Below, in pieces: positions 34,179 through 47,030 of a stretch of DNA of 64,000 bases; the first letter of the stretch is position 1, and each line of letters opens with the position of its first letter. A model generated the notes under the pieces. The model searched no databases and had not been told where the DNA came from. It saw nothing but the letters and a program-made list of their open reading frames with translations. Position numbers and translations under genes: made by a program. Source of the DNA: Odobenus rosmarus divergens (lineage: Eukaryota; Chordata; Mammalia; Carnivora; Odobenidae); the NCBI RefSeq assembly GCF_000321225.1, contig NW_004450464.1, forward strand, positions 1,252,670 to 1,316,669, given 5' to 3'.

Positions 34179-34649
34179 TTTTTAAGATTTTTAAATTCAC
34201 CCCTCCTTCCTGAAATTTGGTAACACAGACACTATATATCTCCTGATGAGAATGCATGTTCAAGAATCTAGAAAGAGGGAAGTTTTAAATGTAACCAAAT
34301 AATGAAAGAATAAAATAAGAACTTAAGTGAATATATATAAATAGGGTGATTCCTGATCAAAGGAAAACAATAAAAGATAAAGTGCACAAGACATATATTG
34401 ACATATTAAACTATGTATTTAGTAATCCTTCTGAATATAAAAATAGTCTTAAACAAAAACTTAAAATCATGTCTGTTTATATCCATCCTGACAAATAGAA
34501 AGTTAACAGCTGTTACTTACTGAGTTTATTTATGCATTTAAAAATTTTCATCCACACATTTTGTATAGTATTACTGTCATAATCAGAAAACGTTTAAAAT
34601 TTACAGCTTTTTATGGAATACTCATGATCATGTTATTTATCCACTCACC

Positions 34650-34790
34650 TATCTCACAGGGATCTTACTATAATTTCCACTTGATATTTGAGAATATATG
34701 GTTTGAAGCAGTTACCCAAGCTCCAACATTTACACTTAGTAAATGTTAAAGCTTGAATTTGAGCCCAGTAATCTCTAACTTTGAAGTGTT
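34650..34790 (-). mobile_element. Possible MIR fragment
   Basis: GTTACCCAAGCTCC, CACTTAGTAAATG and TTGAATTTGAGCCCAGTAATC follow the antisense MIR order, strongly diverged. Confidence 0.4.
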
Positions 34791-37138
34791 TGAAATTCCT
34801 ATAATGGATGAGTTTTCTCTAAGTTACTTTTTAGAGCTTAGAGCCATCATCTGGGATTTCCAGATGCATCAATCACAGTTTTGAAATTGTTTCGCTTCCA
34901 TTGTGGATGTGGTTTGATCGACCATTAGGAGGGATGCATGCACTGATGAGGTTGGCATTCAGAATTCTGGGTGCCTCTGGAATTGACATTTAGAAAGAGT
35001 TAAGTCTCTTAGCCACATAAAGTGTTAATTAGAAAAGTGTGTAACTCTCTAGTTTCTATTATATATAAAGTCAATAACGTATTTTTAAAAAAACACAATA
35101 ATTGCCTTGGTGGTTACTTAGGTCTTCCTAACTGATTCTTCTCTATCTTATCTCCCTCGTCTGTCCAATACTTAAGTCTGTATAAAACATCTCAAATTCT
35201 CATTGTACTTAGCTTTATTTTTAATGCTTCTGGTCTTTGCTGCACTCCTCACAAGCAACTATTTTATAAAATAGTGGTGGTAATTCTTGGACAGTAAGTC
35301 AGAGTTTATTTCATATACAGAGTTAATGTCAACTTTTAAATAATGATTAGTATACAGATATAACTAATGCCCTTTTTTCTATACTTGGATAGAAACATTT
35401 TGATTTTAACTCTCTGTAAATTACTTGAATTATCTCAAAGAGAGAAAAGATATTTAGAGCCTTTTCTCTTTTGTCCACTTGCAGTGAAATGGGGAGAAGG
35501 GTGGGATCTCACTACTAATAGAGAATGCCCTGCATTCTTTTTGTTTTTATTTTATTGTCAAATTTTTATCTTGCCAACTAACAAAACAATTATGAAAATT
35601 TTATGTATAAGAATATATGTTTTACATCATAAAGTAGAATTAAATAATCTTGGATTAAAGGACAGTTCTCTCAAGAAATTTTCTATGAGAAATTCTTCAT
35701 AACCTTACACCAGCAGAACAGAAATTTTACTTCTCCATATTGTGCAATGCGAGGTTTAAACATCCAACTTATTTCATTTCTTATGGTATGCTTATTTTTT
35801 TAATCCATTTGTCAATCTGGGGACCTACATTCACTCCCAATCTTTTGTTTTATTACAGTTACTGTGAAAAATCCAGAGTCACAAAAGTATGTTGGTGAGA
35901 ATTGGAGCAATAGTCAATACAACTTCACTTAATTGAGACATTCTGGCAGTAGTGAGAGAAGTTGAGGAACAATGGCCTTCTACTGCTTCTTTAATTTTCC
36001 CATAATTTCCCTGATACTCGGGAAGAAAGTGGGTGTGGGCAAACCAGGTGAACTATAAAGAGGTGGGCTGAACTCTATTCAGCTTAGGTCCAGGGATACA
36101 CAACTTAGTTCCTGGTTTGCAAGGTAGAGCTCTCAAGAGTTCATCTAAGAATGATGAGGTGGACTTACAGACTGGTTCTTGTTTGTTGGCTCACTTGGAA
36201 AACAGTGGTGCAAGCACATTTGCCTGGACGGTGTTGAATCTATTTAAGATAGCTCCGCTTAAAGTGCTTTATTATTGCACATTGTATACATGCAACTTGC
36301 CAAGTACAGATCATTTCTAGTCTTATCATTAGAGCAATTCAGGGAAGATGGCTACCATCATGGGAATTTTTTTAGGTTATTTCCTGGAATCATGCACAGT
36401 AAAATGTAATGAAGTGAGTCTCTTTAAAGCTATTCACTATTTGCATTCAAAAACATATTTAATGACTCATCACTATATGAAATGACTTTTAAGAATGCAA
36501 AAGCTAGATGTATATTCAGTAAAGACTTGATATTCTTTCCTCTCAGGTATTTGAACATGTAAAATTGTATCTTGGTAATGTTTTTTAGTAACAGTAACAA
36601 AATAATTTCCTAATTATATATTAGAAAAACACATTAAAATCAGTTTATATTCTTGAACACTAGTTAAAGTGGAAGTAAGACTTGGTTACAGATAACCTCC
36701 TACATAGATAAATGTGTCAAGATTAAGTTGAGATGGACTCAAACAAGAATAAGTATTCCAATAAAAATGAAAATTTGTGTTTCCTCAAAATTTTGTTGTG
36801 CACATGTGTGTGCACATGTGCATATATGTATGTACCTATACCTATATCTTCTTTCACTTTGTCACTACATCCTGCCACTTAGTCATCTTTGTAAAATAGA
36901 TAAAGTTGATGAAATTTGTGAAAGTTGTCTCAAAAATTGCAAAAAAAAGACACTATCTTCATGACTAAATATTTACCTTATTCTTTTTTAAATTTAGAAT
37001 TTTAAAATTGGTAAATGTAAGAAACATTCAAAAATATATATGCATTTTGAGTATAGGCACAACTAAATTCTAATTTGTGATTTTGTTTTCTGGGACTCAT
37101 TTGAAGCTAAGTAGCTCAAGAATGCAAATTAGAAATAC

Positions 37139-37275
37139 AGAGATTTGGCTTCTAGTCTCTCATGAGCTATGTGACATCATGAGTCACTTAAACTGTCTGG
37201 GCTTTAGTTTCCAAGGTATAAAATAAGATATTATTGAGCTCTAACATACTTGTAATTCTGACAGTCTATGAGGTA
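37139..37275 (+). mobile_element. MIR-like fragment
   Basis: TTTGGCTTCTAGTCTC, GAGCTATGTGACATCATGAGTCACTTAAACTGTCTGGGCTTTAGTTTCC and AAAATAAGATATTATTGAG match the MIR core loosely. Confidence 0.55.
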
Positions 37276-37445
37276 GAAGTAAACCCTAGCCAGATGACTC
37301 AGGCAATGACAAGTGTCAGAATCGGGTGACACATTAATGGAAATACAGGAGACGAAGGTGGTTTTGTGGAGTTTGATTCTCCAGGGTCATCAATAGGGCC
37401 AGCAAGGAAGCAATTGTTCAAGGCTTAAAATTAAGAGTCTCTTTC

Positions 37446-37518
37446 AGCAAGAAGTAAGAATGAATATGCAGAAATGAATGAATGAAGTAAGAATGAAGCA
37501 AGAAGTAAGAATGAATAT
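37446..37518. repeat. Local direct repeat next to the L1 start
   Basis: AGCAAGAAGTAAGAATGAATAT occurs at 37446-37467 and 37497-37518 (51-base offset), with a partial third GAAGTAAGAATGA between. It abuts the 5' end of the following truncated L1. Confidence 0.9.
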
Positions 37519-38100
37519 CAGAAAACACAGATGTAGTGTAAAGAAGGGCCATATGCACCCCAGTGTTCATAGCAGCAATGTCCGCAATAGCCAAACTATG
37601 GAAAGAGCCGAGATGCCCTTCAACAGAGGAGTGGATAAAGAAGATGTGGTCCATATATACAATGGAATATTACTCAGCCATCAGAAAGGATGAATACCCA
37701 ATTTTTGCATCAACATGGATGGGACTGGAGGAGATTATGCTAAGTGAAATAAGTCAAGCAGAGAAAGTCAATTATCATATGGTTTCACTTCTTTGTGGAA
37801 CATAAGGAATAGCATGGAGGACATTAGGAGAAGGAAGGGAAAAATGAAGGGGGGGAAACCAGAGGGGGAGATGAACCATGAGAGACTCTGGAATCTGGGA
37901 AACAAACAGGGTTCTAGAGGGGAGGGGGGTGGGGGGATGGGTTAGCCTGGTGGTGGGTATTAAGGAGGGCACGTATTGCATGGAGCACTGGGTGTTGTGC
38001 GCAAACAATGAATCATGGAACACCACATCAAAAACTAATGATGTATGGTGACATAACATAATAAAATAAAATAAAATATAAAAAATACAAAAATAAAAAT
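37519..38100 (+). mobile_element. Carnivore L1 3' end, sense
   Basis: 5'-truncated L1 with the ORF2 end, a G-rich polypurine 3' UTR tract (near 37845-37935), the AATCATGGAACACCACATC terminal segment and an A-rich tail of AATAAAATAAAATAAAATA. It is the sense-strand counterpart of the L1 at 24838-25375. Confidence 0.93.
37563..37805 (+). pseudogene. L1 ORF2p C-terminal fragment
   Basis: An 80-codon open frame with FIAAMSAIAKLWKEPRCP, IKKMWSIYTMEYYSAIRKDE and LSEISQAEKVNYHMVSLLC, the C-terminal tail of carnivore L1 ORF2p. Endonuclease and reverse-transcriptase parts are missing because of 5' truncation. It shares most residues with the fragment at 25155-25352, so both come from related L1 lineages. 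The methionine at its start is internal to ORF2, not a true initiation site. Confidence 0.93.
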
Positions 38101-38317
38101 AAATGGATTAAATTCTCCAATCAAAAGACAAAAAAAAAAAAGTTTGTTTATCTGAAATCAGAGCAAAAATGTTAGAAAGCCATACAGATGTCATATCGAG
38201 AGGAGGAATGTCACATGCTCATGCCTGCTTTGCAGAGAGCATTGATTATCATTTTTGCCTCTCACTTGCCATGAACATAAAAGAATTTCCTCCAATACCT
38301 GAATAAATTATCTGAAT

Positions 38318-38405
38318 TTGAAGGTTAAGTAATTTGCCCAGTATCACATTAAATTATAACTGGGACTCTGACCATGTTCTCATACTACTCCTGACTACTT
38401 ATAGT
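38318..38405 (-). mobile_element. MIR fragment
   Basis: GGTTAAGTAATTTGCCCAGTATCACA and ATAACTGGGACTCTGACC match the antisense MIR. Confidence 0.6.
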
Positions 38406-40649
38406 CGCTATTGCCAAGCCTTGTTGGGCCCTGGAGTTCCCTCGGTGCAGTTTTAAAAATACAGACTGCTAGGCATCATCTTGGACGACTGGCATCAGAA
38501 CTCTGGCATGCAGCTGTGGAATTTGTTTTGCTGGAGAGTTCTCCAAAAAATTTTGCTGCCAGCCTTGAGAAAGATGGTGGCCCAAAGTCCATGCAGGAAC
38601 GAGGACTGAGGAACAGTAGCTGGATGTACGGCAGTCTGTAATATGTGATTACTCAGGCAGTTTGCCACCACAGTTTCTGAAGTTTTACTTTCTAGGAATA
38701 TTCTAATTCTGTCTCAAACCCTATAACCCTTCCTCCTCCAACTCTTTTACTACATTGAATTCGTTGGTGAGTATTCAAATCCAAAAATAAAAAAAAATCC
38801 TGTTCCATTTTCTTTCTTTTTTGGAAGAAAGTCTCCTAAATTATAGTATAAAATAGTTAAGTTTCTAACTGAATCACATTTATTGAAATAAATGAAATAC
38901 AGCCCCCACATGAGTCAGTTTCTTGTTTGTTCATGGATTTGCAGCTTCCTGCTAATTGACACTTTCAAAAGTCTTAGTACCACCCATTTAAAGATAGAGC
39001 ACACTGAAAATGCATTTTTAAAAGAGTTATTTGCAACTGGAAAATAGGGATGTTGAGAATAACAGAGCTATCCAAGAAAATACACTTGAGCTAGCTGAGA
39101 ATTCTTTTTCCTAGGAGAGCACAACATTTTATATGCAAGCTAAAACTATACTCTCTGGCGGAAAAGTTCTATTGACTAGCTGTACGGTGCTTAGTGCAAT
39201 AGCCTGCAGCTTTTTTTCCCTCTCTATATGTTAATTGGTCATTCCTTAAAAAGTTTTTTTTAGTTTTGATGAAATAGAATATGTATGATGCCAATTTGGT
39301 GGCTACAAAATGAGAAAGCAGTGACTTTTTCCATTACTAATATTTTTAATAATGGGGCTATTTTCTTTAAGAGTATGCTTATAAGTGGCTACACATTTGA
39401 GAAACTATTTTTATACTATATCCATTATGGTTTTCATGCTTTCTAGGTGCCACATTACTTTCGGTGCCCAAAGCCATTCTAAGAGAATAGAAGGAATAAC
39501 AACTGAAACAGTATTAAGTACGGTTATTTAAATGTCAATAATTCAATATTGAGGCCATGTTTATTCAGTAGAAAAAGTGATAATGTAAAAAATATCAATG
39601 AAGAAGTAAGTAGATATGTCCTGAATTTTGCTATTCAATAATAATGTAGGCAAAGTCAGAAGCTAAAAATAGGGAAAAGTATAAGAAACAGAAAGAACTA
39701 AAACTACTTAAAATAAGCAAAATTGGGAAAAAGTGCTTATTGTATGGGTCAGATTCCCAGCAGGTAACAGCACTGAATATGGGGGAGATTTTTGAGGAAG
39801 CTTTTCGGTTTACAAATGTGTGTGCCAAATTCAAGGCACCCCAGGGGTTGCTAAGGCACTCAGGGATTAGCAGCAGGAGAAAGACGGTGCACCTCTGAGC
39901 TCTCGGTAAAGAGAAGTCTTACTGGAGCCTGCTGAGAGCTGGGGTGGTGAAAAGGAGCCCCTTCTGTTGGAAACCATTGCCATAATGATATATAGCCAGG
40001 CCAGAGTATCACAGAAGCAAAGAGCAAGCAGAATCCTGTCATTGCCTTCCATGGGCAAACTCAGCTGCAAGCCACCAACTCAAGTTCTAAATGCCTTGAA
40101 TTTCCATATAACATTCAATGTCACACTTTGCAGATTCACAGCTGATTGCTTACAGCTTTAAGCCTCTGTTCCATCAACAAAGTTTTTTTTTTTCCATCTG
40201 CATGTGAAAAGACCTACTTTATGTTTCCCTCCTTTACTTGGGTCAGAATCTTTGCTTAGGTTCTGTATTCCATGTCCTCCCCTGCCCCCCGGAGGGGGCC
40301 TCTCCTACCGAGGCTTCCATTTCCCAGAATATAATGTGATCCTTGGTTCTTATTTCTCTTGGCCCTATCTGGATTCTATTGTTACAAGCTGACCGAAGGA
40401 CTGGTTGATGTGATCGGCCTTTTAGCCACTTAGGTGTCAGAGGAAAGTTGTGGACGTAGGTGAATCCTTGGGCAATTAAACTTAGGAAAAGAACTATTTG
40501 ATTTAGAAATTGTCTTGCCTTGTAGGTCTTCTAAGATCTTGGGAAGGTCTATGACATTTTCCATTCACTCTCATACCTATGATTCAACCACAGAGACCCA
40601 CTTGTTTCCCTCAGAGGTTGTGGTGTTATAAGCTTGGTCCGGAGGCTTC
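38406..40649. other. 2.2 kb unassigned
   Basis: 38445-38510 is weakly MER5-like. The rest is unique, with a pyrimidine-rich patch at 40190-40330. Open frames (38411-38641, 39631-39834, 40204-40392) show nothing recognisable. Confidence 0.4.
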
Positions 40650-40925
40650 TTTGGCCCAGAATGTCCGTTCAGCTTAACACGTGCTCTTTTAAAACTCAGC
40701 TCAAGGGTCGTCTTCTTTATCTACTCATCTTCTCATTTCCCATCCCCCTTACTCTTTTGGATCTCAGGTTTATCCATGCATGCTTCATGAGAGTGCCTAT
40801 AACATTTTATTGTGTTTATTTGCCCATGTGTCTGTCCCCTCTCGTCAGTGTGTCAGAGCAAGGGATCAGGTCTGATCCATAGTTCTGTCCTCAACTCTGT
40901 CATGTATCACATAACCCATGGGTAT
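40650..40925 (+). mobile_element. L2 LINE 3' region
   Basis: CCAGAATGTCCGTTCAGC, AAAACTCAGCTCAAGGGTCG, ATAACATTTTATTGTGTTTATTTGCCC and TGTCAGAGCAAGGGATCAGGTC follow the final L2 segment. Confidence 0.6.
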
Positions 40926-41418
40926 TTCGTGATTTTTTATGTATTTTAATTATGCATCTTTGTGTTCTTCCTTGTGAGGTGCTCACAGAATTTGCATCAT
41001 GATATCATTCTGTACTTTTATTTGCTCATCTGTAAGAGCCTCAGAATTAGAGCCTTATAATGCTTTCAGGGTACGTCTTGGGTGATAAGTTTGTATCATA
41101 CAAGAGATATAATATTTTAATTAATACATTTTTGCCTAATTAATCTCAATACTTAAGGTTCACACTTTAAAACTCTTCAGTGGAAAATGTATGTAACCAA
41201 ATAGATTAAAGATTGTTCCCCTCCATGAAATATTATATATGAGTAAAAATAGTTACTTTTTCTTGAAGGAAATTTTTGTAGCATTTCCTAGCCTGTGGGA
41301 ACTTTTCTTTAGCTTTTCTACATGGGGAGCTAGCCACAGGTATTCTGGCTTTTCTCTTTCCTCACATCCCCCCTTCCACTCTACATTCCCACCCTCGTCT
41401 CTTCCTACTCCTTGCCAG
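40926..41418. other. Unassigned sequence
   Basis: Nothing was recognised. A CT-rich patch at 41350-41410 precedes the next SINE. Confidence 0.4.
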
Positions 41419-41660
41419 GCATGCAGTCATTCTTTTTTCTTGTTTGTTTTGTTTAAGATTTTTTATTTTTTTATTTGACAGAGAGAGAGCTAGCGAGAGC
41501 AGGAACACAAGCAGGGGGAGTGGGAGAGGGAGAAGCAGGCTTCCCGCCGAGGAGGGAGCCCAATGTGGGACTCGATCCCAGGACCCTGGGACCATGACCT
41601 GAGCCGAAGGTGGACGTTTAACGACTGAGCCGCCCAGGCGCCCCGCATGCAATCATTCTT
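41419..41660 (-). mobile_element. SINEC with 16-bp target duplications
   Basis: Body 41435-41644, head complement GAGCCGCCCAGGCGCCCC. GCATGCAGTCATTCTT at 41419-41434 and GCATGCAATCATTCTT at 41645-41660 differ at one base. The 96-codon minus frame here is SINE-derived. Confidence 0.97.
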
Positions 41661-42739
41661 ATTCTTATAGTTAGAAGTGTGTGAAGTCCTTTATTACTCT
41701 GCCTATATTCATTAGTTTATTATATGTGTGAGATGTGTGTGTTCACTTTTTACTATGTAGTATGTGCAATAGTCTGTGTGCTCTAAAAAAAGATTTTTAG
41801 AGAAGATAGGATGTAGATATGTAACTAGAGTGAAACATGTATAGCACAGTCTTGGCCCCCTCAGTGCTGGCTCTGGGAACTTGCATTGTTACTGTGGATT
41901 CTACATTTTGATTTTTACTCTGAATCTGACTTTCTGCTGGGACTGACTCCTCTCCCTTCCATCTTAGATCTTGATTCATCTCAGATCTTACTGTAGTCTC
42001 CCTGATTTTACTTAGAATGGTTGGAACTAGTGTGCTGGTCTCTTTTCCAGCTTTAGCTATTGCTTGTGTCATAACTAATTTCTGAGGAGGATATATATTC
42101 ACTCAAGTATTTTATAATTGCTTATTTATTTGCAGTATTTATCCACTTCTATCTAAAATGTTTATAATTTCAGTTTTGCACAGCTTGTGAGGCTATTATG
42201 CTGTAAAAATGATTAAATTATCAGTGCAGAATATTGACAATTTCAATGTGACAACCTCGCAATAACTAGCTTAATATGAAGAAAAATTTAAAATTTCACA
42301 TGTGTGCATACATGACACACTTCCCAGCAAACATATGAGGGACTGGATAAATTAGACTAATCTTTATTTAGAAGAATTAGCAAATGTCAAAAACCTACAC
42401 AAACATTTGCTTGAAGGCATCAGAGAACTAGCATGTAAATAATTATAGGGCCAAAATCCAAGAGAAAAATGAAACCCGTAATGATAAGCTTGGCCTAGAG
42501 CTGCTTTCCCCCCGTATGTCCAGATTTTGGAAGAGGCAGTTGAGAGGCAGAGATTTTGACAGATTCACAGTGCTGGGAAAATGAAAGTTGGAAGTTAAGA
42601 CTTGCCAAGGCAGGCATTTGGACTCCAAATACTCTAGGAATAAGCTTATAGTAGGAAAAAAACTCATAAGGTTGTAAACCAAGCATTGATCTCAATTTCT
42701 GATTATGTCAAGGTGATATGGGCTTCCTAATATTCCTGA
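41661..42739. other. Unassigned, possibly the 5' edge of the following old L1
   Basis: 41797-42102 minus holds a 101-codon frame with no recognisable features. 42280-42739 may be 5' noncoding L1 sequence, but I cannot be sure. Confidence 0.35.
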
Positions 42740-43061
42740 CAAACTCCAAAAATCAAAAGAAAGTATTCTTGCCAGAAAGGTAATGTTATCTGAGGCTTCA
42801 AATTATGTCTTTAATTTTCCATATGAAATATCTGGCACTCAAACAAAAACAGGTATATGAGAAGACAGGAAAACAGGACAGAACAGCAAAGAAACAGACT
42901 CACAAAACTTTCAGATAGTGAAAATATCAAATATAAACTTAACGAAAAAATGATGTGTCATAATTTTCAGGGGAAGGAAAGGCAAGATTCAGATTCTAGG
43001 CAGAAGCATGTGAAATGCAAAAAAACAAAAAACAAATGAGAGATTTTATTTAATTTCTATC

Positions 43062-43091
43062 CATCTATCTATCTATCTATCTATCTATCTT
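43062..43091. repeat. (ATCT)n microsatellite
   Basis: Seven uninterrupted ATCT units. Confidence 0.97.
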
Positions 43092-43849
43092 TACAAATAG
43101 TAAATTTTAGACTGAAAAATAAAATAACCAAATGAAGACTATGATGGATGAGTTTAACACAGACTTAATGAAGCTGAAGGGGTAGTAAATTGTAATACCT
43201 GTCGAAACAAAATATTCAGAGAGATAAAAGATGGGAAATATATTAAAGAGTGGTGAGAAAAATTAGTATGTCTAGTGGGAATCTCAAAAGGAGAGAGCAG
43301 AGAGAAGGGGCAGAAACAATACACGAAAGAATAAGAGCTGAGAAATTTTGACAAAGGGTGAGAGACATCAGACTACAAATGAACCCCAAGTGGAAAAAAT
43401 AAAAAGAAAATCATATCTAGCCTATCACAGTAAAAATGGTGAAAACCAAAGACAAAGAAAAAAAAATCCTAAAAGCAGTCAAGGGAAAAACCATTTAGAA
43501 CGTTTAAGGAGACAATGATAAGATCAGCAATATAGCCAGTTGTCAACAGAAAAAGAAATAGAAACCAGTAGACAATGAAATGTTAATGGAATAAGTGAAA
43601 ATAACTATAAACCTAGAATTCTATATACATCAAAAATATCCTTCAAGATGAAACATAGCCATATTTTTTAGACAAGTAAGAGACATTGTCATCAGTATAC
43701 CTAACACTAAAAATAGGTCTGTTCTTTAGGCAGAAAGAAAAATGATCACCTGTAGAAACTAAGAAATATAGGAAGGACTGAGGAGCCATAAAAATCCTTA
43801 AACATATTGATAAATTTTAAATAATACTTTGCAGAAAAATGTTATCATT

Positions 43850-44640
43850 GCAGGCCTGATACTGCGGTCCTTAGAGACTTCTGCTTCCAAGACTGGCCTT
43901 TGGCTGGCCTCTGGGGACTTGGCTGGTCACCAGTTCCCTACACTGATATAAAACTGAAATTATAATGGTTCACTATTCCTAGGATGTTTGTACAAATCAC
44001 GTTTATGCTGAATATCTCATTTCCTTATGGGAGATTAGAATTTTGGCACAAGCTCAGCAGAGGGTGCCTATGTAACCAGCTCCTGATAAACCAATCAAAA
44101 CAGCCCCAGTACAAACCCTGGGCACGGAGTCTCTAGTGGCATTCCCTGAGTAGACAATGCGCACATGTGGCTGCATTTTTATTGCTGAGAGAAAAGTACG
44201 CTCCATGCAAACTCTTAGGGGAGGGAGAAGGGTCTAAGGAAATCTGCGCTTGAATTCCTTCAGAGTCTACCTGCTTCTTTTTCATTGTAATCCAGCTACA
44301 TGTCCTTACTACATAGACTTCATAATTTTTTTTTAAAGATTTTATTTATTTATTTGACAGACACAGCGAGAGAGGGAACACAAGCAGGGGGAGTGGGAGA
44401 GGGAGAAGCAGGCTTCCCGCGGAGCAGGGAGCCCGATGAGGGGCTCGATCCCAGGACCCTGGGATCATGACCTGAGCCGAAGGCAGACGCCTAACAACTG
44501 AGCCACCCAGGTGCCCCAGACTTCATAAATTTTTGCTGTGAGTACAACTATATGCTGAGTCCCATGAGTGCTTTTAATGAATCTCCATATGTAAGGGTGA
44601 TCCTAGGGACTCCTGACACAAATACCGTCAGTTACAATAA
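43850..44640 (+). mobile_element. Solo LTR-like element inside the old L1
   Basis: GACTTCTGCTTCCAAGACTGGCC, TTGGCTGGTCACCAG, GTACAAATCACGTTTATGCTGAATA, GAGGGTGCCTATGTAACCAGC and CAAACCCTGGGCACGGAGTC look like a mammalian endogenous-retrovirus LTR. It has a degraded TTTTTCATTGTAATCC near the expected polyadenylation site and an AGTATAACTAT...GAGTCCC(A/G)TGAGTG-type 3' part. I cannot name the family. No gag, pol or env sequence adjoins it. The boundaries are approximate. Confidence 0.65.
44315..44528 (-). mobile_element. SINEC inside the LTR
   Basis: Body 44326-44517. AGACTTCATAA repeats at 44315-44325 and 44518-44528. The LTR continues on both sides, making this the third layer of a nest (SINE in LTR in L1). 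Confidence 0.97.
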
Positions 44641-46831
44641 TAGTGAAATACCCTGTGGGGTTTAAAAACATATATAGTGTTAAAATATACAATACAAGTA
44701 TCTAAGAAATGAGTAAAACGACATATAAGCATTCTGAGGTCCTTTTACTATTTAGGAAAATGTGAGGTTGTAATTCAGATTAGGCTTTTCCAGGTAAAGA
44801 ATGCCTATTTGAAGCTCTAGGATAACCACTAAAAGGACAATAAAAGAATGAATAACTACCAAGAAAATATACGGCAAATGGCATGGTAAAAAATTAATCA
44901 AGAAAAATGTCAAGTATGAAAGGAAAGAACGTAAGAAAGGCGGGGTGAGTAGCAAATAATAAGTCGACTAAATTCACATATCTCGTGAGTTAAATATATT
45001 AAGTGCTCAAAATAAAAGTCAAGGATGTGAGACTGGAAAATTATATGCTGCTTATAAGAGACAACCTAAAATGAAAGAGTTTTGAAAAATTGACAAGTAA
45101 AAAGGTTGGAAAAAATATAATGCAAACATCTAAAAATAAACAAAACTAATGAAAATGTAAAGCACACCAACCCATCACAGTTATGGCAATTTTAATACTT
45201 GAAAAGTCTTTAAGGCATAAAGCATTACTAAAACCAAAAAGGAGCATTTTATAGTGATTAAATTTCAATTTACTATGAAGAAGTAACAGTGTTGGATTGG
45301 TAGACACTCATTGGCATAATTTTTAAAAATATAAAACTGAAATAACCTATTGAAGAGGAAGATAAAAATAAACTAGTAAGAATGAAGTAAACTTAAATGG
45401 TGTGATTAACAATTTGGAAAGATACCTGAGATACTGCTCACGCTTTATAATATGATGTTCATTTTAAGTACACACAGGCGTTTGTAAAATGTGACAATAT
45501 TCTGGGCTCTAACATGAGTTTGAACAAAATTAAAAATATTATTTTCTCTTCATTAAATAATTAGAATAAATAATATCATGATAGTGTAAAAGTCCCTTAT
45601 GTTTGGAAATTAAAATATACTTTAAGATAAGGGAAACCCTAGCAAGTATTAGAAAGTATTTTGAATGGAATAATGAAGGAAAAGAGATATAAATATGATA
45701 AATATGATAAATGAATTTCTTACAAGTAAAGAAAAATGGAAAATCAGTGATCTTGGTTTCCATCTCAAATAAAGTAGATGAAAGAAAATAACGGTAACAA
45801 CAGAAAAAATAAAAAGCAAAATAGAAAGTACCAAAGTGAAGAGCTAGTTATTTGAAAAGCCTAATAAAATAATACCTTCCCTTCCCCCAGCTAGATTAAG
45901 CAGAGAAACAAGAAATTAAACAATTTACTCAGGAGAGAATTAGGGGATATATGTATACATATGGTCATAGTACACACAAACTAGGTAGTGTTTTCAGGAA
46001 TCTAAGTTTGATTTACCACCAGAAAATCATGTAATAGTTTCTCACTTTAAGAGACTAAAGAAGGGAAAAATCACAGGATCATCTCTATATGTGCAGAAGT
46101 GCATTTGATAATATTTAACATCTGTTTATGGTAAAAATAGTATCTACAAATAGAAATGAATTTGATAAAGGTAACTAGAGAAAACCTTATGTCTAACATC
46201 ATACTTAGTAATAAAATGTTGATAATGTTTCTCTTATATTGGAAAGGCTACAGTGATGCCCACAACCATCACGTCTTTTCAGATGTTATTGGATAGATTA
46301 TGTACCATAGGGCAAATAAAATAAGTAAAACTATATAATTGGAAAGGAAAAAACAAAACTGTTATTAATCAGTGATACTATTTTTTAAATTCCATAATAA
46401 TTTACATATTTGAACTATTAGTAAGTGAATTTCATCAAAGCTGGGGACATAAAGTCAGTATTAAAACATCATTTCAATATACCATCAATAAAATAAAACA
46501 ATTTGAACTCAAATCAAAATATGCTACTAATAAAATGAAATTCCAAAGAGAGATGCTATTTATAATAGCATCAACAATACCAAATATCTAAGATAGATAA
46601 AACTGCTATAACAGGATAGTGAACTATTATAAAGAAAAGAAAAACATTTATAAACTCAAAGCAATCTTAATCAAAATTTTGTCTGGTTCTTTTTTTTTTG
46701 ATAGAAATTAAAATACTGATTCCAAAATTAATATGTAAATGAAAAGGGACAAGGATAAGGAAGACCACTGAAATACTTTTGAAGAAGGAGTTGGGAGGAC
46801 TTACACTTTCTGATATCAAGACTTTTTATAA

Positions 46832-47030
46832 AGATAGAGTCCAGGGACACCTGGGTGGCTCAGTCGGTTAAGCGGCTGCCTTCGGCCTGGGTCATGATCC
46901 CAGGGTCCTGGGATCGAGTCCCACATCGGGCTCCTTGCTCAGCGGGGAGCCTGCTTTTCCCTCTCTCTCCCTCTGCTTGTTTCCTCTCTGTCAAATAAAT
47001 AAAATCTTAAAAAAAAAAAGGTACAGTCCA
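46832..47030 (+). mobile_element. SINEC inside the old L1
   Basis: Body 46844-47020, head GGGACACCTGGGTGGCTCAG, A-tail at 47009-47019. AGAGTCCA and ACAGTCCA flank it as a decayed target duplication. Confidence 0.95.

Larger units (their letters stand above)
33421..37445. other. 4 kb of mostly unique AT-rich sequence
   Basis: I recognise only a TA-rich simple repeat (34143-34178), a possible MIR scrap (34650-34790), alternating purine-pyrimidine DNA near 36797-36850, and a MIR-like piece (37139-37275). Several 60-110 codon frames (for example 35367-35702) have no recognisable features. No exon or RNA gene was seen. Confidence 0.5.

Noticed and set aside
36797..36850. Alternating purine-pyrimidine tract as a functional Z-DNA element
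   Set aside because: Short and impure; such tracts are common in mammalian DNA and nothing nearby suggests a promoter.
43062..43091. CRISPR-like array
   Set aside because: A plain tetranucleotide microsatellite. No spaced repeats of CRISPR type exist in the window, and the genome is mammalian.
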